Translations under genes and position numbers: made by a program
Part shown: positions 32,858 to 43,670 of the stretch, in pieces
How the letters are laid out: each line of letters opens with the position of its first letter
Numbering within the stretch: the stretch's first letter is position 1
Assembly (NCBI RefSeq): GCF_918797505.1
Contig: NC_092797.1
Coordinates: 21,403,372-21,467,371 of the forward strand
DNA from: Bemisia tabaci
Taxonomy: Eukaryota; Arthropoda; Insecta; Hemiptera; Aleyrodidae
DNA length: 64,000 nt
Direction of reading: 5' to 3'
The notes under the pieces: generated by a model
What the model was told of the DNA's origin: nothing
The model's input: the letters and a program-made list of their open reading frames with translations, nothing else
The model's database searches: none

Positions 32858-33875
32858 TTCAGACCATCCGAACCAGGTTTTTTACTCGCCCTGGTAAAAA
32901 TTGGCAGTAGAATCTGTGTTCCAAAATACCATAGACCTACAGCCGACTGTAAGATTTCCAATAGCTTCTATAGCCGGTAACACAATTTCTTATAGCCTTT
33001 TATAGCCGATGGCGATTAAGCAACAGCCTGACGATAAAGTGTATGCTATCCGTTACTAATTACGGATGCTAGGACCTAGTGAGTTTTTGGACTACCGCTC
33101 TCTTTTTGGGCCGTAGTATCTTGATTTATTTTGCGAGTTAGGCTCCGTACTTTTGAAGGATGCCTGTCATTCCTAATATGTTGGAGCGCCTTCAATTTCG
33201 TACGATACTGTGCAGTACCTCTGGTGTGAAATAGTTGCTTCAAGCGCCGTGGTACGCTGCGGCGCAGCGCGGCGGGCGGGCAGCCAGCGCGAAACGCGCA
33301 TTGGCGCCCACAAACCTAACAGGGATACTTCACGCATTGCGCAGTGCGTGAGGTAGCCCTGTTAGGTTTGTAGGCGCCAGTGCGCCGCCGCTCCGCTTTG
33401 TGTTAGGCTCTAATATATATCTCGTGGAGTCAGCGTTGTTCAACTCATGACTTTGAAATGTTTGCACACTCTGTATGGATTATTCTCATTTTAATTGATG
33501 AAAACAAATATGTAGGAAAGGAAAATATAATGTGCGTTTTGTAAATATTACGGTGATTCCGTATAAACTTGTGGATTTACAAAGCACACAAATTTCTACA
33601 CAATGTCTTATAGCCTTTTATAGCCGATGGCGAAAAAGCAACAGCCAGGCAATAAAGTGTAAAGCCCGGCGACAGGAACTATAGCCCGGCTGTTTAATTT
33701 TTTATCGCTTCGTGTAGCCCGGCCGTATGATTTTTTCCACTTTCTACAGCCAGCTATATGATTTTCTATCGCCTTCTTCAGTCGGCTATAAGAACTCCTA
33801 TGGTATTTTGAAACGCAGCTCCTATCGCCAATTTTTACCATAGCGGTTATTTTAGGTCGGATGGAGTCGAATATT
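32858..33875. mobile_element. About 1-kb element with long inverted ends
   Basis: The left end (ACCATCCGAACCAGG, then CTGGTAAAAATTGGC and CAAAATACCATAG) is mirrored at right (CTATGGTATTTTG, GCCAATTTTTACCATAG, GGTCGGATGGAGTC). A repeated inner phrase, TATAGCCTTTTATAGCCGATG, occurs at about 32992 and 33609. The 76-bp palindrome at 33303 sits in its middle. No transposase is seen. Confidence 0.65.
33303..33378. repeat. 76-bp near-perfect palindrome
   Basis: GGCGCCCACAAACCTAACAG runs to CTGTTAGGTTTGTAGGCGCC around a centre TTGCGCAGTGCG. The arms resemble the triplicated repeat at 206-423, so both derive from one foldback family. Confidence 0.85.
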
Positions 33876-34733
33876 GCGCGGTCTTCTAGGGAGTCGGTAC
33901 CCTGAGGTATCCAAATTTTGTGACCACGAAGCCCCTCCCCACACCCCTCTGGAGGTAAAAGGGGGATCGTGACTTCAAAAGTTGGGGCCACCCGTCAAAA
34001 TGTTGAAAATGTTCTATCAAATTCAGAAAGATCTGAAAATTTTACCCCATACCGCTACCAAGAAAGCCAAACTAGGACCACTTTCGTTCGAAATATTGAC
34101 CCCTTAAAGTGGGGGGGGGGGGCAAGTGCCCACTCCCTAAATTTCAATATCGCTAAATTGACGTAGAGGCTTAGGACGAAGACGTTCTCCTCGGTAATCG
34201 GCCTCCAGGAATCCGAATTTGACTGTCTCGAAGCCCCTAAACATTTTCTGATACGACACACAGGGTGTGTAATTGTATACATTTTCACATTTCAAGGACC
34301 CCGTGTATCACATCAGAGAATGTTTGGGGGATGGGCTTCGGGACTGTCAAATTCGGATTCCTGGTGGTCGATTCCCGAGGGAGAAGTCTATTTCCTAAGC
34401 CTCTGCGTCAATTTAGCGATATTGAATTTTGGGGAGTGAACGGTCCCCCACCTTTAAGGGTCAGTATTTTGAACAGGGGTGGTTCGATTTTGGATATCTT
34501 GGAATCTGTCTTGAGAATGAATCTCCGTACTCTCTGAATTTGACAGAATAAGAATTTTGAAGGGAACCGGCAACCGGAACCTAACTTTTCAGTCACATCC
34601 CCCTTTTAACTCCCTAAGAGAAGTCGGGGGGAGGGGAGGGGGTCGGGACCATAAAATTTTGATTCCATGGGGTTGATTCCCTATTCGACCTCGCGTAGTC
34701 TCCGACTGCATCCGATCTAAAATAAGCGAGAGG
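33845..34733. mobile_element. About 0.9-kb foldback element with arms over 400 bp
   Basis: The two halves are reverse complements: TTATTTTAGGTCGGATGGAG at left against TGCATCCGATCTAAAATAA at right, CGAATTTGACTGTC against GACTGTCAAATTCGG, and GCGATATTGAA against TTTCAATATCGC. The centre lies at about 34265-34310. Its left end is shared with the element ending at about 33875. Frames inside are not coding. Confidence 0.78.
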
Positions 34734-35273
34734 AAATCGTGATGCTGACGGTTTGAATCACCCTACATGCAGTCGTTTGATACAGCAAACGCTCTCTAGC
34801 GGAGCTATCTAGAACGAACGCTTCGCGCTTTCTCCAACAGGTGGCAGCTGCTGTCTCGAAAACATCTACCGTGTCGTTGCCTCCTCCGCAACCTTCACGC
34901 TCCGCAGAGTCCAATAACACCAGTCTTGTTATTACGCGAGAATTTCCTCGCGAGACTCTTTAGCCCCTTCTCTCGACTTGCAACTTGCGCAGTCCTGATA
35001 ATTTTTTTTTCTCTTAATGAGCGTAATATGCAAACTACTTTTCAAGTTCAGTTTTTTAATTAGTCGAAAGTGCTGGGGCTCGATACACAGCCCTAATGAA
35101 GAGTCGTTTTGCATTTTCGTCTTCATTTTTCATACCGTCGGACTTTCGTCAAAATAACGATTTTAATCTCGAGACGGAGATGCGTAGCGATTGGTTCCTG
35201 AGACAATTTCTTACTATGAATTATTGCCGAATCGTTCGATGCGGTTTATTGCCGTCTTTTGAAACTTTGAATC
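34734..35273. other. No feature seen (intron)
   Basis: Unique sequence between a foldback element and the unassigned frame at 35274. Confidence 0.4.
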
Positions 35274-35756
35274 TTAGGAGCCATCCATAAGATTATGTCG
35301 TAAGGTTTTCCACTCCCCCCTCCCTCCCTCCTCACTTTTGCCACATGGCAGGCAGCTCTGGACTTCCCCTTGAAAATTACACCAAATTATTAGATTACCG
35401 TCCCCTGTATCAATCAAGAATGGCGTTTCAAATCGACGCAATTGCCGTCCCGCACAACGCAAAGTCAAAACGCCTTCTATTCCGTGCGTATGCAACACAG
35501 ACATCCGTAGAGCCCGAATAGTTGCATCCAGCGTTATACGAACCTCTTCGCCGGGAACCGACGCAGTACGGCCATTCCAAAAGGAAATAACCGAGAAATT
35601 GGACGTAAAATAGTGTGTTTTTCCTAATGATAGACATTTTTTAGCACTTAGCGGATTTTCTGAGGCATCGTAGAGCTCTCCGAGAAAATGAAAAGTTGTT
35701 CGGTTTTTTACAAAAGTTGATTCCTTCGTGTTGATCCCAGTTTGATAATAATCCAC
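35274..35756 (-). CDS. Unrecognised open frame, 160 codons, probably not a gene
   Basis: A - strand ATG-to-stop frame contains GIEGVLTLRCAGRQLRRFET and IIWCNFQGEVQ and ends NLMDGS. It overlaps the left end of the inverted-repeat element at 35553-36262. I see no family motif, signal peptide or membrane segment. It could be a transposon relic or chance, and is listed because it is longer than most non-coding frames here. Confidence 0.15.
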   Translation of the reverse strand: MDYYQTGINTKESTFVKNRTTFHFLGELYDASENPLSAKKCLSLGKTHYFTSNFSVISFWNGRTASVPGEEVRITLDATIRALRMSVLHTHGIEGVLTLRCAGRQLRRFETPFLIDTGDGNLIIWCNFQGEVQSCLPCGKSEEGGRGEWKTLRHNLMDGS

Positions 35757-36262
35757 GCAGAGGGTACCCCTCGGTAGATCGGCTCCCCTGGACTAGATGC
35801 AGATTGTTCTCATCCGAATTGTGGAAGTGCCCCAAAAATTGTGGGGGCGGAAGTCTTTTTTCCAGACTTTCAACTCTTACGAAATGATACGACTTTGGCA
35901 CACATTCACAAAAAAAAAATTTCAAGGATGTAACAAATCGATCAATGCGTTGTGCTGGCCTTTTTCCGAAAATCCAACGCGTTGCAGAAAATCTGCACCC
36001 TTGCCCTGGAGTAAGAGAAGGAGTGTTTTTCGTCATTTTGGAGAAAGAGCAGGATTTTTTCATTGGGCATCGTCTTTATAAAATAAAGATAAACTATATG
36101 TGGAACTCTAAAACATTCTTAAATCAATTTTTTTGAAAATGTGGGGTAGTGCCTTTCTGGTAAACTCGGACCAATTTTATGGAAAAACTCACTATTTTAC
36201 GTCCAAATTCGTGTCTATTTACTCTGGGAACGGCCGCACGGCGTCGGTCCCCGAAAGCGAAA
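35553..36262. mobile_element. About 0.7-kb element with roughly 70-bp inverted ends
   Basis: ACCGACGCAGTACGGCCATT, then AATTGGACGTAAAATAG at left, is mirrored by CTATTTTACGTCCAAATT, then CGGCCGCACGGCGTCGGT at right. No transposase is recognised inside. Confidence 0.6.
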
Positions 36263-36808
36263 GGGCCCGGGGAGTGGGGCCGGCGGCGAGCGACATCCGA
36301 AAGTTGTTAGCATCTGGTCGCGCCTCGCAACCGCATCGCGCAGCGTCGGGGCCGTTTCTCCGACGGGAGGGGCGCAGGGCGTGGGGGAGGGGAGGGGGGA
36401 GGTGTCAAGAGCTGGCCCGGTCGACCGCGCGCTTGACCTATTTGACTGCATCTGTGTCCGCGTCTGGGGCCGCGGCCGGGGCGTCGGCGTCCGATCGCCG
36501 TGCGACCCGAACAAGACGCACAATTACGCTTTATGGGTCGATGATGTAAATGGCTTCTCTCGCTCACGGGGTTACGTCCCGACCGAGCCACTCTCAATTT
36601 TCTCCGACTCTCGCCGCGCCGCGCCGCGTCTCGCCGGCTCGAGTCGAGCGTTTTTTCGAGTCGCCTACCTCTCTCCGCGTGACCCCGATGAAAGTGGTCG
36701 ATTATCGAATACGCAGCGTTGAACAGGGTGTCTAGCATCGGGATTTTCCCGATTCTATCAGGATTCGAGGCCAATCAGGATTTAATCCCGATTTCATCAG
36801 GCTTGGAG
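36263..36808. other. GC-rich intron patch, no gene supported
   Basis: Frames up to 155 codons overlap on both strands in a CpG-rich stretch (36215-36720). A lone family F-like tip (CAGGGTGTCTAGC, 36725) starts a truncated repeat. Confidence 0.35.
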
Positions 36809-37028
36809 CACTGGGAAAAAAAAAACCACATTGGATCTAGATTCTAGAGTCCGTACTCTTAAGAACATCGACAAGAAAAAATACTCTTGATCCAATCGGA
36901 TTTTAACTTAAATCAAGAACCAAGCCTCTTAATTTGAGCGGATTTCCTTTTGATTAAGTAAACTGTTGAATAAGGATTTTCTGTCGAGTTCAGTCTGGAC
37001 TGCCAGTGCTAATGTGGTTTTTTCAGTA
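36809..37028. mobile_element. Palindromic MITE, family A, diverged copy
   Basis: It runs from CACTGGGAAAA to TGTGGTTTTTTCAGT, with the family loop in the same orientation as the 26000 copy. The right arm has accumulated changes. Confidence 0.8.
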
Positions 37029-37482
37029 ATAATCGGTCACCATAAAGATGTCGAGAAAAGCATGATGTTTCTAAGAGCTATTTTCTGAGTCAGACTGAAT
37101 CAGTCAGACTCCGGGTAGTTTCATGAATAATAGCCTGACGTCAGGCTGACTCACTTTTACTTGGGCAAAGTTTAGTTTTCATCCTCTCAAAGTAAAATAA
37201 TTCGACACAAAATGACAAATAAAAGGCAGGAAAAGTCCAGCAAATTTTTGAAACTTTCTCACGGCATTTTAGACTCGGTAGCGCACCTAGCGGTTGATTC
37301 GTCACACGGCCGTCATCGTCAGCAAAGATCCGTCCACCCCTCACTTCTGTCACATGGATCGGGTCATGGGAAAGTTGAAGGATGAAGGCTGCGGTTTCGG
37401 AATGTTATTGTGTCGTCTCAGTGGTCATCCGCTGTGAATCACCGTTTAAAGGAATCGAAACACGACCACTACGAGCGCGGGT
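37029..37482. other. No feature seen (intron)
   Basis: Unique sequence between a family A and a family D MITE. Confidence 0.4.
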
Positions 37483-37649
37483 CAGTGGCGTGGCGTGCTT
37501 TGCAATATATCGATCCATCTGCCATGCAAACCTATGGTAAAGGATCGATAAACAGGGTGTTCGCAGCGAACACCCTGTTTATCGATTATTTACCATCGGT
37601 TTAAATGACAGATCAATCGATAATCGATCATTCACGCCACGCCACTGGT
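37483..37649. mobile_element. hAT-type MITE, family D copy (long palindromic centre)
   Basis: It runs from CAGTGGCGTGGCGTGC to CACGCCACGCCACTG. The centre CAGGGTGTTCGCAGCG is followed by CGAACACCCTG, so the whole element folds into a near-complete hairpin. The outer flanks match poorly. Confidence 0.8.
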
Positions 37650-38671
37650 GCGGTGCATTGAACGGACGCGACCCGAGACCTGACCTGGTCGGCGTGAAAA
37701 GAAAGAGGAGGGTCACTCAGGTGTCTGGCGTTTCAAGACGACGAATTCAGAAAATATAGGTCAGGATTAAGACGAATCCACGATGAGGAACCCATCCGGG
37801 AACTGGGCATCGGTCAGTGCCTCGAAAGCCTTCCTGAAAACGATTTGTGTGAAGTACCGTTGCGGGCTCGAAAGGTCTTTCAACCAGCGGGCCTTTTCCC
37901 TGCACCTTTCTCTTCCTTTATGCCCGGCACAAAAAGGTCCCAAGGCTTCTCGGAACCGGGACCCAGAGGTCGTGAATGTTGTGGGTTTGTGTCAGTGCAC
38001 TCATCCTCCCCAGACCCGGAGAACTCCGCCACCGTTCGCAACCCTCGGCCAGTTCCTTTGTTCGTAGCCTCCGCGGAGAGAAACTTCTCCATCTGCAGGA
38101 ATTAGAGTAGATGATTTTCTCAAGTTTTCTCCGGCACAAAGGAAGAAAGGAAAGAATTTTTCTTTCTCTGATAAACCTCTCAGAACGACAGGGCATTTTC
38201 AAACAATTTTCCCACCAAAGCAGGTCCCGAGACTCAGAATTTCTAGAAACTACATATATGTCTTACCAAATTTTGAAATGCAATTGAAAATCGCCTTACT
38301 CAGATACCTCTTCAAGGGTTTTTATGCACTTATGCTTCGTACATTTCAAACTATTTCCTAAGCGTTTTCAGTAAATAAAATCTCTAAAAGCGTCTTAAAA
38401 TATCGGCTTTCAGTTATTTTACAATTGTGAATGTATTCAGGCAGATAATGGTTAATTCCGTGGTATTAAACATCAGAACAAGATTTCGTGCGATCAGATG
38501 GATTTAACGAAAATTGGCCGAGCCTAGCTACATCAGTTAGCGTTTAATTTCCTCTATGTTCTATTCTTCTCATAAGGAAACAGAGCAACATTCTGACTTG
38601 AACTCTTAGGAGTTTACTCTAGTGCGAGTAAGAGAAATTCACACAAGTTGCAAGGTGTGCGTTCGTCCGAT
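37650..38671. other. No gene supported (intron)
   Basis: Overlapping frames of 70-94 codons on both strands with no motif. Confidence 0.4.
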
Positions 38672-38821
38672 TTTTTAAAAAATATATCGATTTTTCCCCA
38701 TTTGAAGCTATGGTAAAGAATCGATTACTAAGGCGTTCGTCGCAAACACCTCGTTCATCGATCCTTTCCATAGGTTTCAACGGCAGATCAATCGATATAT
38801 CGCAAAGCACGCCACGCCATT
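38672..38821. mobile_element. hAT-type MITE, family D copy, one end lost
   Basis: The right end, GCACGCCACGCCATTG, and the internal CCCCATTTGAAGCTATGG are clear, but the CAGTGGCG left tip is absent. Confidence 0.65.
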
Positions 38822-39653
38822 GGTCAGGAGGACTCTGGCAGGAATAGCGACAACGCAGTGGGGATGAGCCCGACCTGGCAACACGGGGCCTGGTCATCGT
38901 GGACAAGGAGACAAGTGCGAGTGCAAGACGGAGAAGTGTGCAACAGGTTTCGGATGAAGGTGGGTGGATCGTCGAGCTCGGTTGGGTCCGGACGCTGCGC
39001 AGCGCCGCGCCGAGGGGCCCCAGAACTCCAGAAGTAGGTGGACCCCGAAAGTAAATTCCGTTTCCTAATTCCTCCGCCGCGGCGGGGGGGGGGGGGGGGA
39101 GGGCGAGGGGGCGGCAGAAGCGCAAGCCTCCGTCCCGGCGGCCTGGCCTCGACCCGGCATAACAGCCACACGTCGAGTTCATCCCCAAGTTGACCCAGAT
39201 TCAACCCCGCGCCGCGCCGCCCTCCTTCCCGCACCCCCGCCCCCGCTCCATCCGGTTCCTCCTCTCCGCTCCAGTGCCCGGCCCCGACTCTCCAGTTTCC
39301 GCACTCTGACGTCAGGAGAAACGAGAGCACCCCCTCCCCCGCTCTGAGGTCGCGCATCTTGGGTTTTGGCTTCGTTACCTAGTTGTCGAGCACCAGCCCC
39401 TAGGCTCCAGCCGGGGTTCCAGACAGCCACCCTCATCCCTGAACCTGATTCTCCCTCGCGAATATCCCTCGCCGGCCCCGTTAAGCGATCCCGCACATCC
39501 GAGTACCGTTTTTTTCTTTTTTCTATTTTTTCATTTTGTACAGAGTGGTTCGCGCAAAAAAGTGAGGAATGCGAACCCCCACCGAAAAAAATGTCTCGTA
39601 GCAAGGGAGGCAGCGGCCCGATTATTGAAACTATGTCGGCACGACATGACAAG
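38822..39653. other. GC-rich intron patch, no gene supported
   Basis: Frames of 163-189 codons on the - strand overlap each other in different frames across a CpG- and homopolymer-rich stretch, including a G run at about 39087. It could be an unrecognised promoter or leader exon. Confidence 0.3.
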
Positions 39654-39882
39654 ACTGGAAAAAAAAACACATTGGATCTAGAGTCAGACTCTTAAAAACA
39701 TCGACAAGAAAAAGTACCCTCGATTCAATCAGAATCTAGCTTAATTCAAGAACCAAGCCTCTTAATTTAAGCGGATTTCGTTTTGATTCCAGCAAAAATC
39801 CGATTGAATCAAGAGTATTTTTTCTTGTCAATGTTTTCAAGAGTCTGGACTCTAGATCCAATGTGTTTTTTTTTTTCCAGTG
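39654..39882. mobile_element. Palindromic MITE, family A copy
   Basis: It runs from ACTGGAAAAAAAAACACATT to AATGTG, a T run and CCAGTG, with the loop as in the 26000 copy. The left tip has lost a base. Confidence 0.85.
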
Positions 39883-41504
39883 AAGACATAGCCCTATCTT
39901 AAGCATACAATATATCGCACTTCTATGTCTTATCGGGCTGATTTAATCTTTCTATAATCGGCCCGCAGGTAGAAAATAAGTTCGTATTCATAATTTGCGC
40001 CTCATTTCGCCGTTTTCCAGATGAAAGACCGTAACTCTATTCTGAGGTTTCTTAGTTCACTCGAACAATGCAATTTTTTGTGGGAGCATGACTGCGCTTT
40101 TTTTCAATTATTTTACTGAATTTTAATTGATTTCGAAATTGACGATATTGAACGCAGGTCAGTCGAAAGTTTTCGGAGCTTCAATTCTCTCGTTTGTTTA
40201 TGAAATCGCATGTTTGAGAAAACGGAAACTTTCAAAATATAGAATTAAGACTATTTCAGTTAAACTTTAAAATATTATGTGATATCCTGCCTTAATTTCT
40301 CAGGTCCAGTAATTTCCCCAACAACCTCCAACTGATGATCAACGCTCCCCTCATTAATGCCACTGAACGACTAAGGCTCTCCTCCAATAATAATCAGCGA
40401 TACTTTATATCACTTCCATTACCCTCAACTCGCATTGCACAGCAGTTGTTTTATTTCAAGTCGGTTTACATCGCCATAAACTGGGTATTATTCCTCTTGT
40501 CGCGGTGTGTGCTACAGATGGAAGACATTAGATTTTGCTCAAGGTTACTTTACCTCTGCCTAATGGCAACCATCTTCCCGCCGACCCGGCTACTGGAGTT
40601 CCCCCCCCCCCCTTTCATCCTTCATTTTTACTATTACTGGGTTTCTTATTTTTTCCCTTGTCGAGTTTTAAAGGAGGAATGTGTGCGGTAGTATTCATAA
40701 TTAAGCTAAATGAGTTTATCTACATCTCGTCACGAGCCATTACAATCGTACACTCATATGCATCTAAGGGCTCATGCTATAAGATGAACTTGTAATTATC
40801 ATCGCAAACGCTTTCCAATTTATGCGTCACGACACTAAATGAGCAGCTGGCACAGTAACTCCTCGATCAGAGATCTCAAATACACTACCGCAAAAACACA
40901 TTGCGATTATGGTAATGAGCATGTCATTTCCCTCCGAAATTCTCCTGTACCGTCAAGAATGCATTTAAATGAGGGTTGACTCATTTTTTTCCTTCCTCTC
41001 TGTTTTCTATATCAATCTTGCGCTCCTACCCGCGATAATTTAAAATAGAAAGCACATGTCCATCTCCTTAGTTCAGATTTCACAAGCCGAGTTTACTGTG
41101 CATTCGCCAAGAATCAAGAAAATAATATAAAGATAATTCATACGATTCTCATATTGCCACGCATGATAGGCAGAGAAAATAGTGCAAAAAATTCGCTGAT
41201 ATTGATCGCAAATTTACCATTAGATTTTCTTAGGGTCATATTTAGGCACATGGGCAGAACCAGGAAATTTTTGTGGCTTCGAAAGGGCTTTGACCACTTC
41301 AACACTGAAAGAGGTCCGGTCTTTAGCGCAAGTTTGCGAGCTGTTCTTTCCGAAAAGTTGACTGAAATGTAACTGCAGCAGAAAAAGATATTTCACGAAC
41401 TTTTTACGCGAAATCCCTTTCGTTTTTGGAGGGGGCCAAGCAGATTTCTGAAGGGCCGCTCGCCCCGAGTGCTACCCATGGGTAAAATTCGCAGACAGAC
41501 TATA
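39883..41504. other. No gene supported (intron)
   Basis: AT-rich DNA. The 118-codon frame at 40335 is hydrophobic but has no family signature. Confidence 0.35.
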
Positions 41505-41663
41505 CAGTGGCGATCCTTTAAAGTTAGCAACATTGTTTTCCCTCCATTTAAATGTATTCAAAACAATCGATTCTTGGTGAGGCAGCTTGCTTCTCCTAAA
41601 ATCGATATTTTCCATGGATTTAAACGGAGGAAGAACAGTGTTGCCAACTTGCAAAGTCGCCAT
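41505..41663. mobile_element. hAT-like MITE, family E relative
   Basis: It runs from CAGTGGCGATCC to AAAGTCGCCATTC. Flanks AGACTATA and AGTCTATA match at 7 of 8. Its CAGTGGCG tip links families D and E. Confidence 0.7.
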
Positions 41664-42954
41664 TCAGTCTATAGACGCTATCAGTGGCGACGTCATCATA
41701 GAGATTCTCCATTACATCTAATCGGATCCAAACAACAACATTGGCATAACCTCTTTCCATGCTACCAATGCGAAAAAATCGATATACAGTCGCTTTTCTG
41801 TGACGTGGCACCAGCAGCGTCCATAGCCTAGCTGGCACCTGGCACCAATCTTTTTTCCCTCGCCGTTTATCTGATAGTTTTACTGTATCCAGCCAGTAGA
41901 ATCTCCACGATCGGTAACTGCCTCCAGTACCCCTGTTGTCAGACGAATCAGTTCACAGTCTTCAAGAAGCGACGGAACCGGCTCCAACTGGTTGCCGCTC
42001 TCAGGTGCCTAGCAACAACTCCTCTTTCCTGGCCGTCTCGGGGTTTTCGCTAGACGGCGAACGCAGCCGAGTAGTAATATGGAGTAAGTGCATCGAGGAG
42101 TGATGAATGATGCGCGGGGGAGGGGGGGGGAGCATAAAAAAGTCTCTCCCCCCTCCAGGCAGCGAGTCTTCTCTCCTCTCCGTGACACCCGGGGCAGCCG
42201 GAGGAAGAGCCCGAGATGGGAATGATGGATCGAGGAACAAGATTCTGTGCGCGCAATAAAAGGGAAATGAAGTTCACCGAAGCGATGGCTCGGTCGCCAG
42301 ATCGGGCGTCGTCGTCGGTCGTCGGGAAAACGTCGGAATCCGACCGGACGGAGTGCGGTTCTCGACTGGTCTCGTCGGTTTTCACTTGGAACTTGGAAGC
42401 ATCGAAAGCTGTTCCGTCGTAAGAAACCCCCCCCCCCTCCGACCCCCCGCTCGCCCCCCGGTTAAGAGATGATGAGCTGCTAGTGACCGCCGCCGTCAGC
42501 CGTGTTACGTCATAGCGGCGGCGGCGTTGCGCATGTGCCCATCATGCGGGCTATTGGGCTTTAACGGCGAGAGGGTGATATTGTGGGCAGGTGTAATGAT
42601 CTGTTTTATACAAATTCACTGGCCAAAAAATTCGCAGTTATGTGTACCGCGCGGGCCGAAAGGATGAAGGTTCTTGTAATTTATGGAGAGGATGGAAACG
42701 GAAAGGGCTTAATTTCTTTGCTGCGTTTTTTTATCTGACAAGTCTCTTCTTATGCATCAACAAATGCTTGTTTTCTGTCAAATATTGCCTGGAATCAAGA
42801 TAATTTGCGAAAATTCCTAAGAAAATGTGCAAAGCTGAAATGGAGTGGCGTGATGGTGTCCCCCTTGCTCTTATCCTTCATTCTAAAAGAAATCATACGA
42901 AAGTTATTGTTAGATTAAACCTTATTTACCGGATATTTTTGCATTTTCAACCTT
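41664..42954. other. No gene supported (intron); GC-rich 42000-42550
   Basis: C and G homopolymer runs occur near 42120 and 42430. No exon is recognised. Confidence 0.35.
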
Positions 42955-42963
42955 TTTTTCTCC
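42955..42963. repeat. MULE target-site duplication, left (TTTTTCTCC)
   Basis: Nine bases next to the left inverted repeat match the right flank (45590-45598, TTTTTCTCG) at 8 of 9 positions. Confidence 0.7.
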
Positions 42964-43086
42964 GGTGCACGACGTTTGCGCACACTTTTCGTACCGATAA
43001 CGTTTGCGCACAAAATTCCGAATTTTCATTTGCGCACAGTTTTACCGATAACGTTTGCGCACACTGCACTATGTGGCAACGCTGCA
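42964..43086. repeat. MULE left terminal inverted repeat
   Basis: 123 bp from GGTGCACGACGTTTGCGCAC to GTGGCAACGCTGCA. It contains repeated GTTTGCGCACA and TACCGATAACG motifs and matches the reverse complement of 45466-45589. Confidence 0.92.
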
Positions 43087-43281
43087 TTATACGGAGCATA
43101 TTTATACGCACGCATTGTTTAAAACCGAACAGAGGGGGCGAGTAAACGAGTGATGAAACAGAAGTGAGTGAGTTTGAGAGTGTGTGTGAGGTGCTTATTT
43201 CCACATGAATTATGTAAAAAATAGTTAAATTAATTGAATAAATAGTATTGGCTATACTTACAGATTTTTGGTTTTACTTTC

Positions 43282-43670
43282 GCCGGAAGAAAATGCCATC
43301 GTCAGAGTCGTCTGAACTGGAGCCAATAGTATTCTCAGGATGGCTGGTGGGTGGTTCATGAAAGGAAATACTCTCGCCGGAAGAAAATGCCATCGTCAGA
43401 GTCGTCTGAACTGGAGCCAATAGTATTCTCAGGATGGCTGGTGGGTGGTTCATGAAAGGAAATTTCTTCGTCCAGATCGTCTTCATTGAAGGAGTCTGAA
43501 CTGGAGCCAATAGTATTCTCAGGATGGCTGGTGGGTGGTTCATGAAAGGAAATTTCTTCGTCCAGATCGTCTTCATTGAAGGAGTCTGAACTGGAGCCAA
43601 TAGTATTCTCAGGATGGCTGGTGGGTGGTTCATGAAAGGAAATTTCTTCGTCCAGATCGTCTTCATTGAA
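43282..43670 (-). repeat. 90-bp minisatellite in the MULE transposase C-terminus
   Basis: Near-identical units begin at about 43461, 43551 and 43641 (period 90, in frame), each containing GGATGGCTGGTGGGTGGTTC. A related unit is offset by 94 bp (43281 against 43375), which is not a multiple of three and changes the reading frame at the 3' end. Confidence 0.9.

Noticed and set aside
36133..36774. 113-155 codon frames on both strands
   Set aside because: Composition effect in GC-rich sequence, starting in an inverted-repeat element.
38619..39670. Overlapping 163-189 codon - strand frames
   Set aside because: Three different frames are open at once across CpG- and homopolymer-rich DNA, part of which is a family D MITE.
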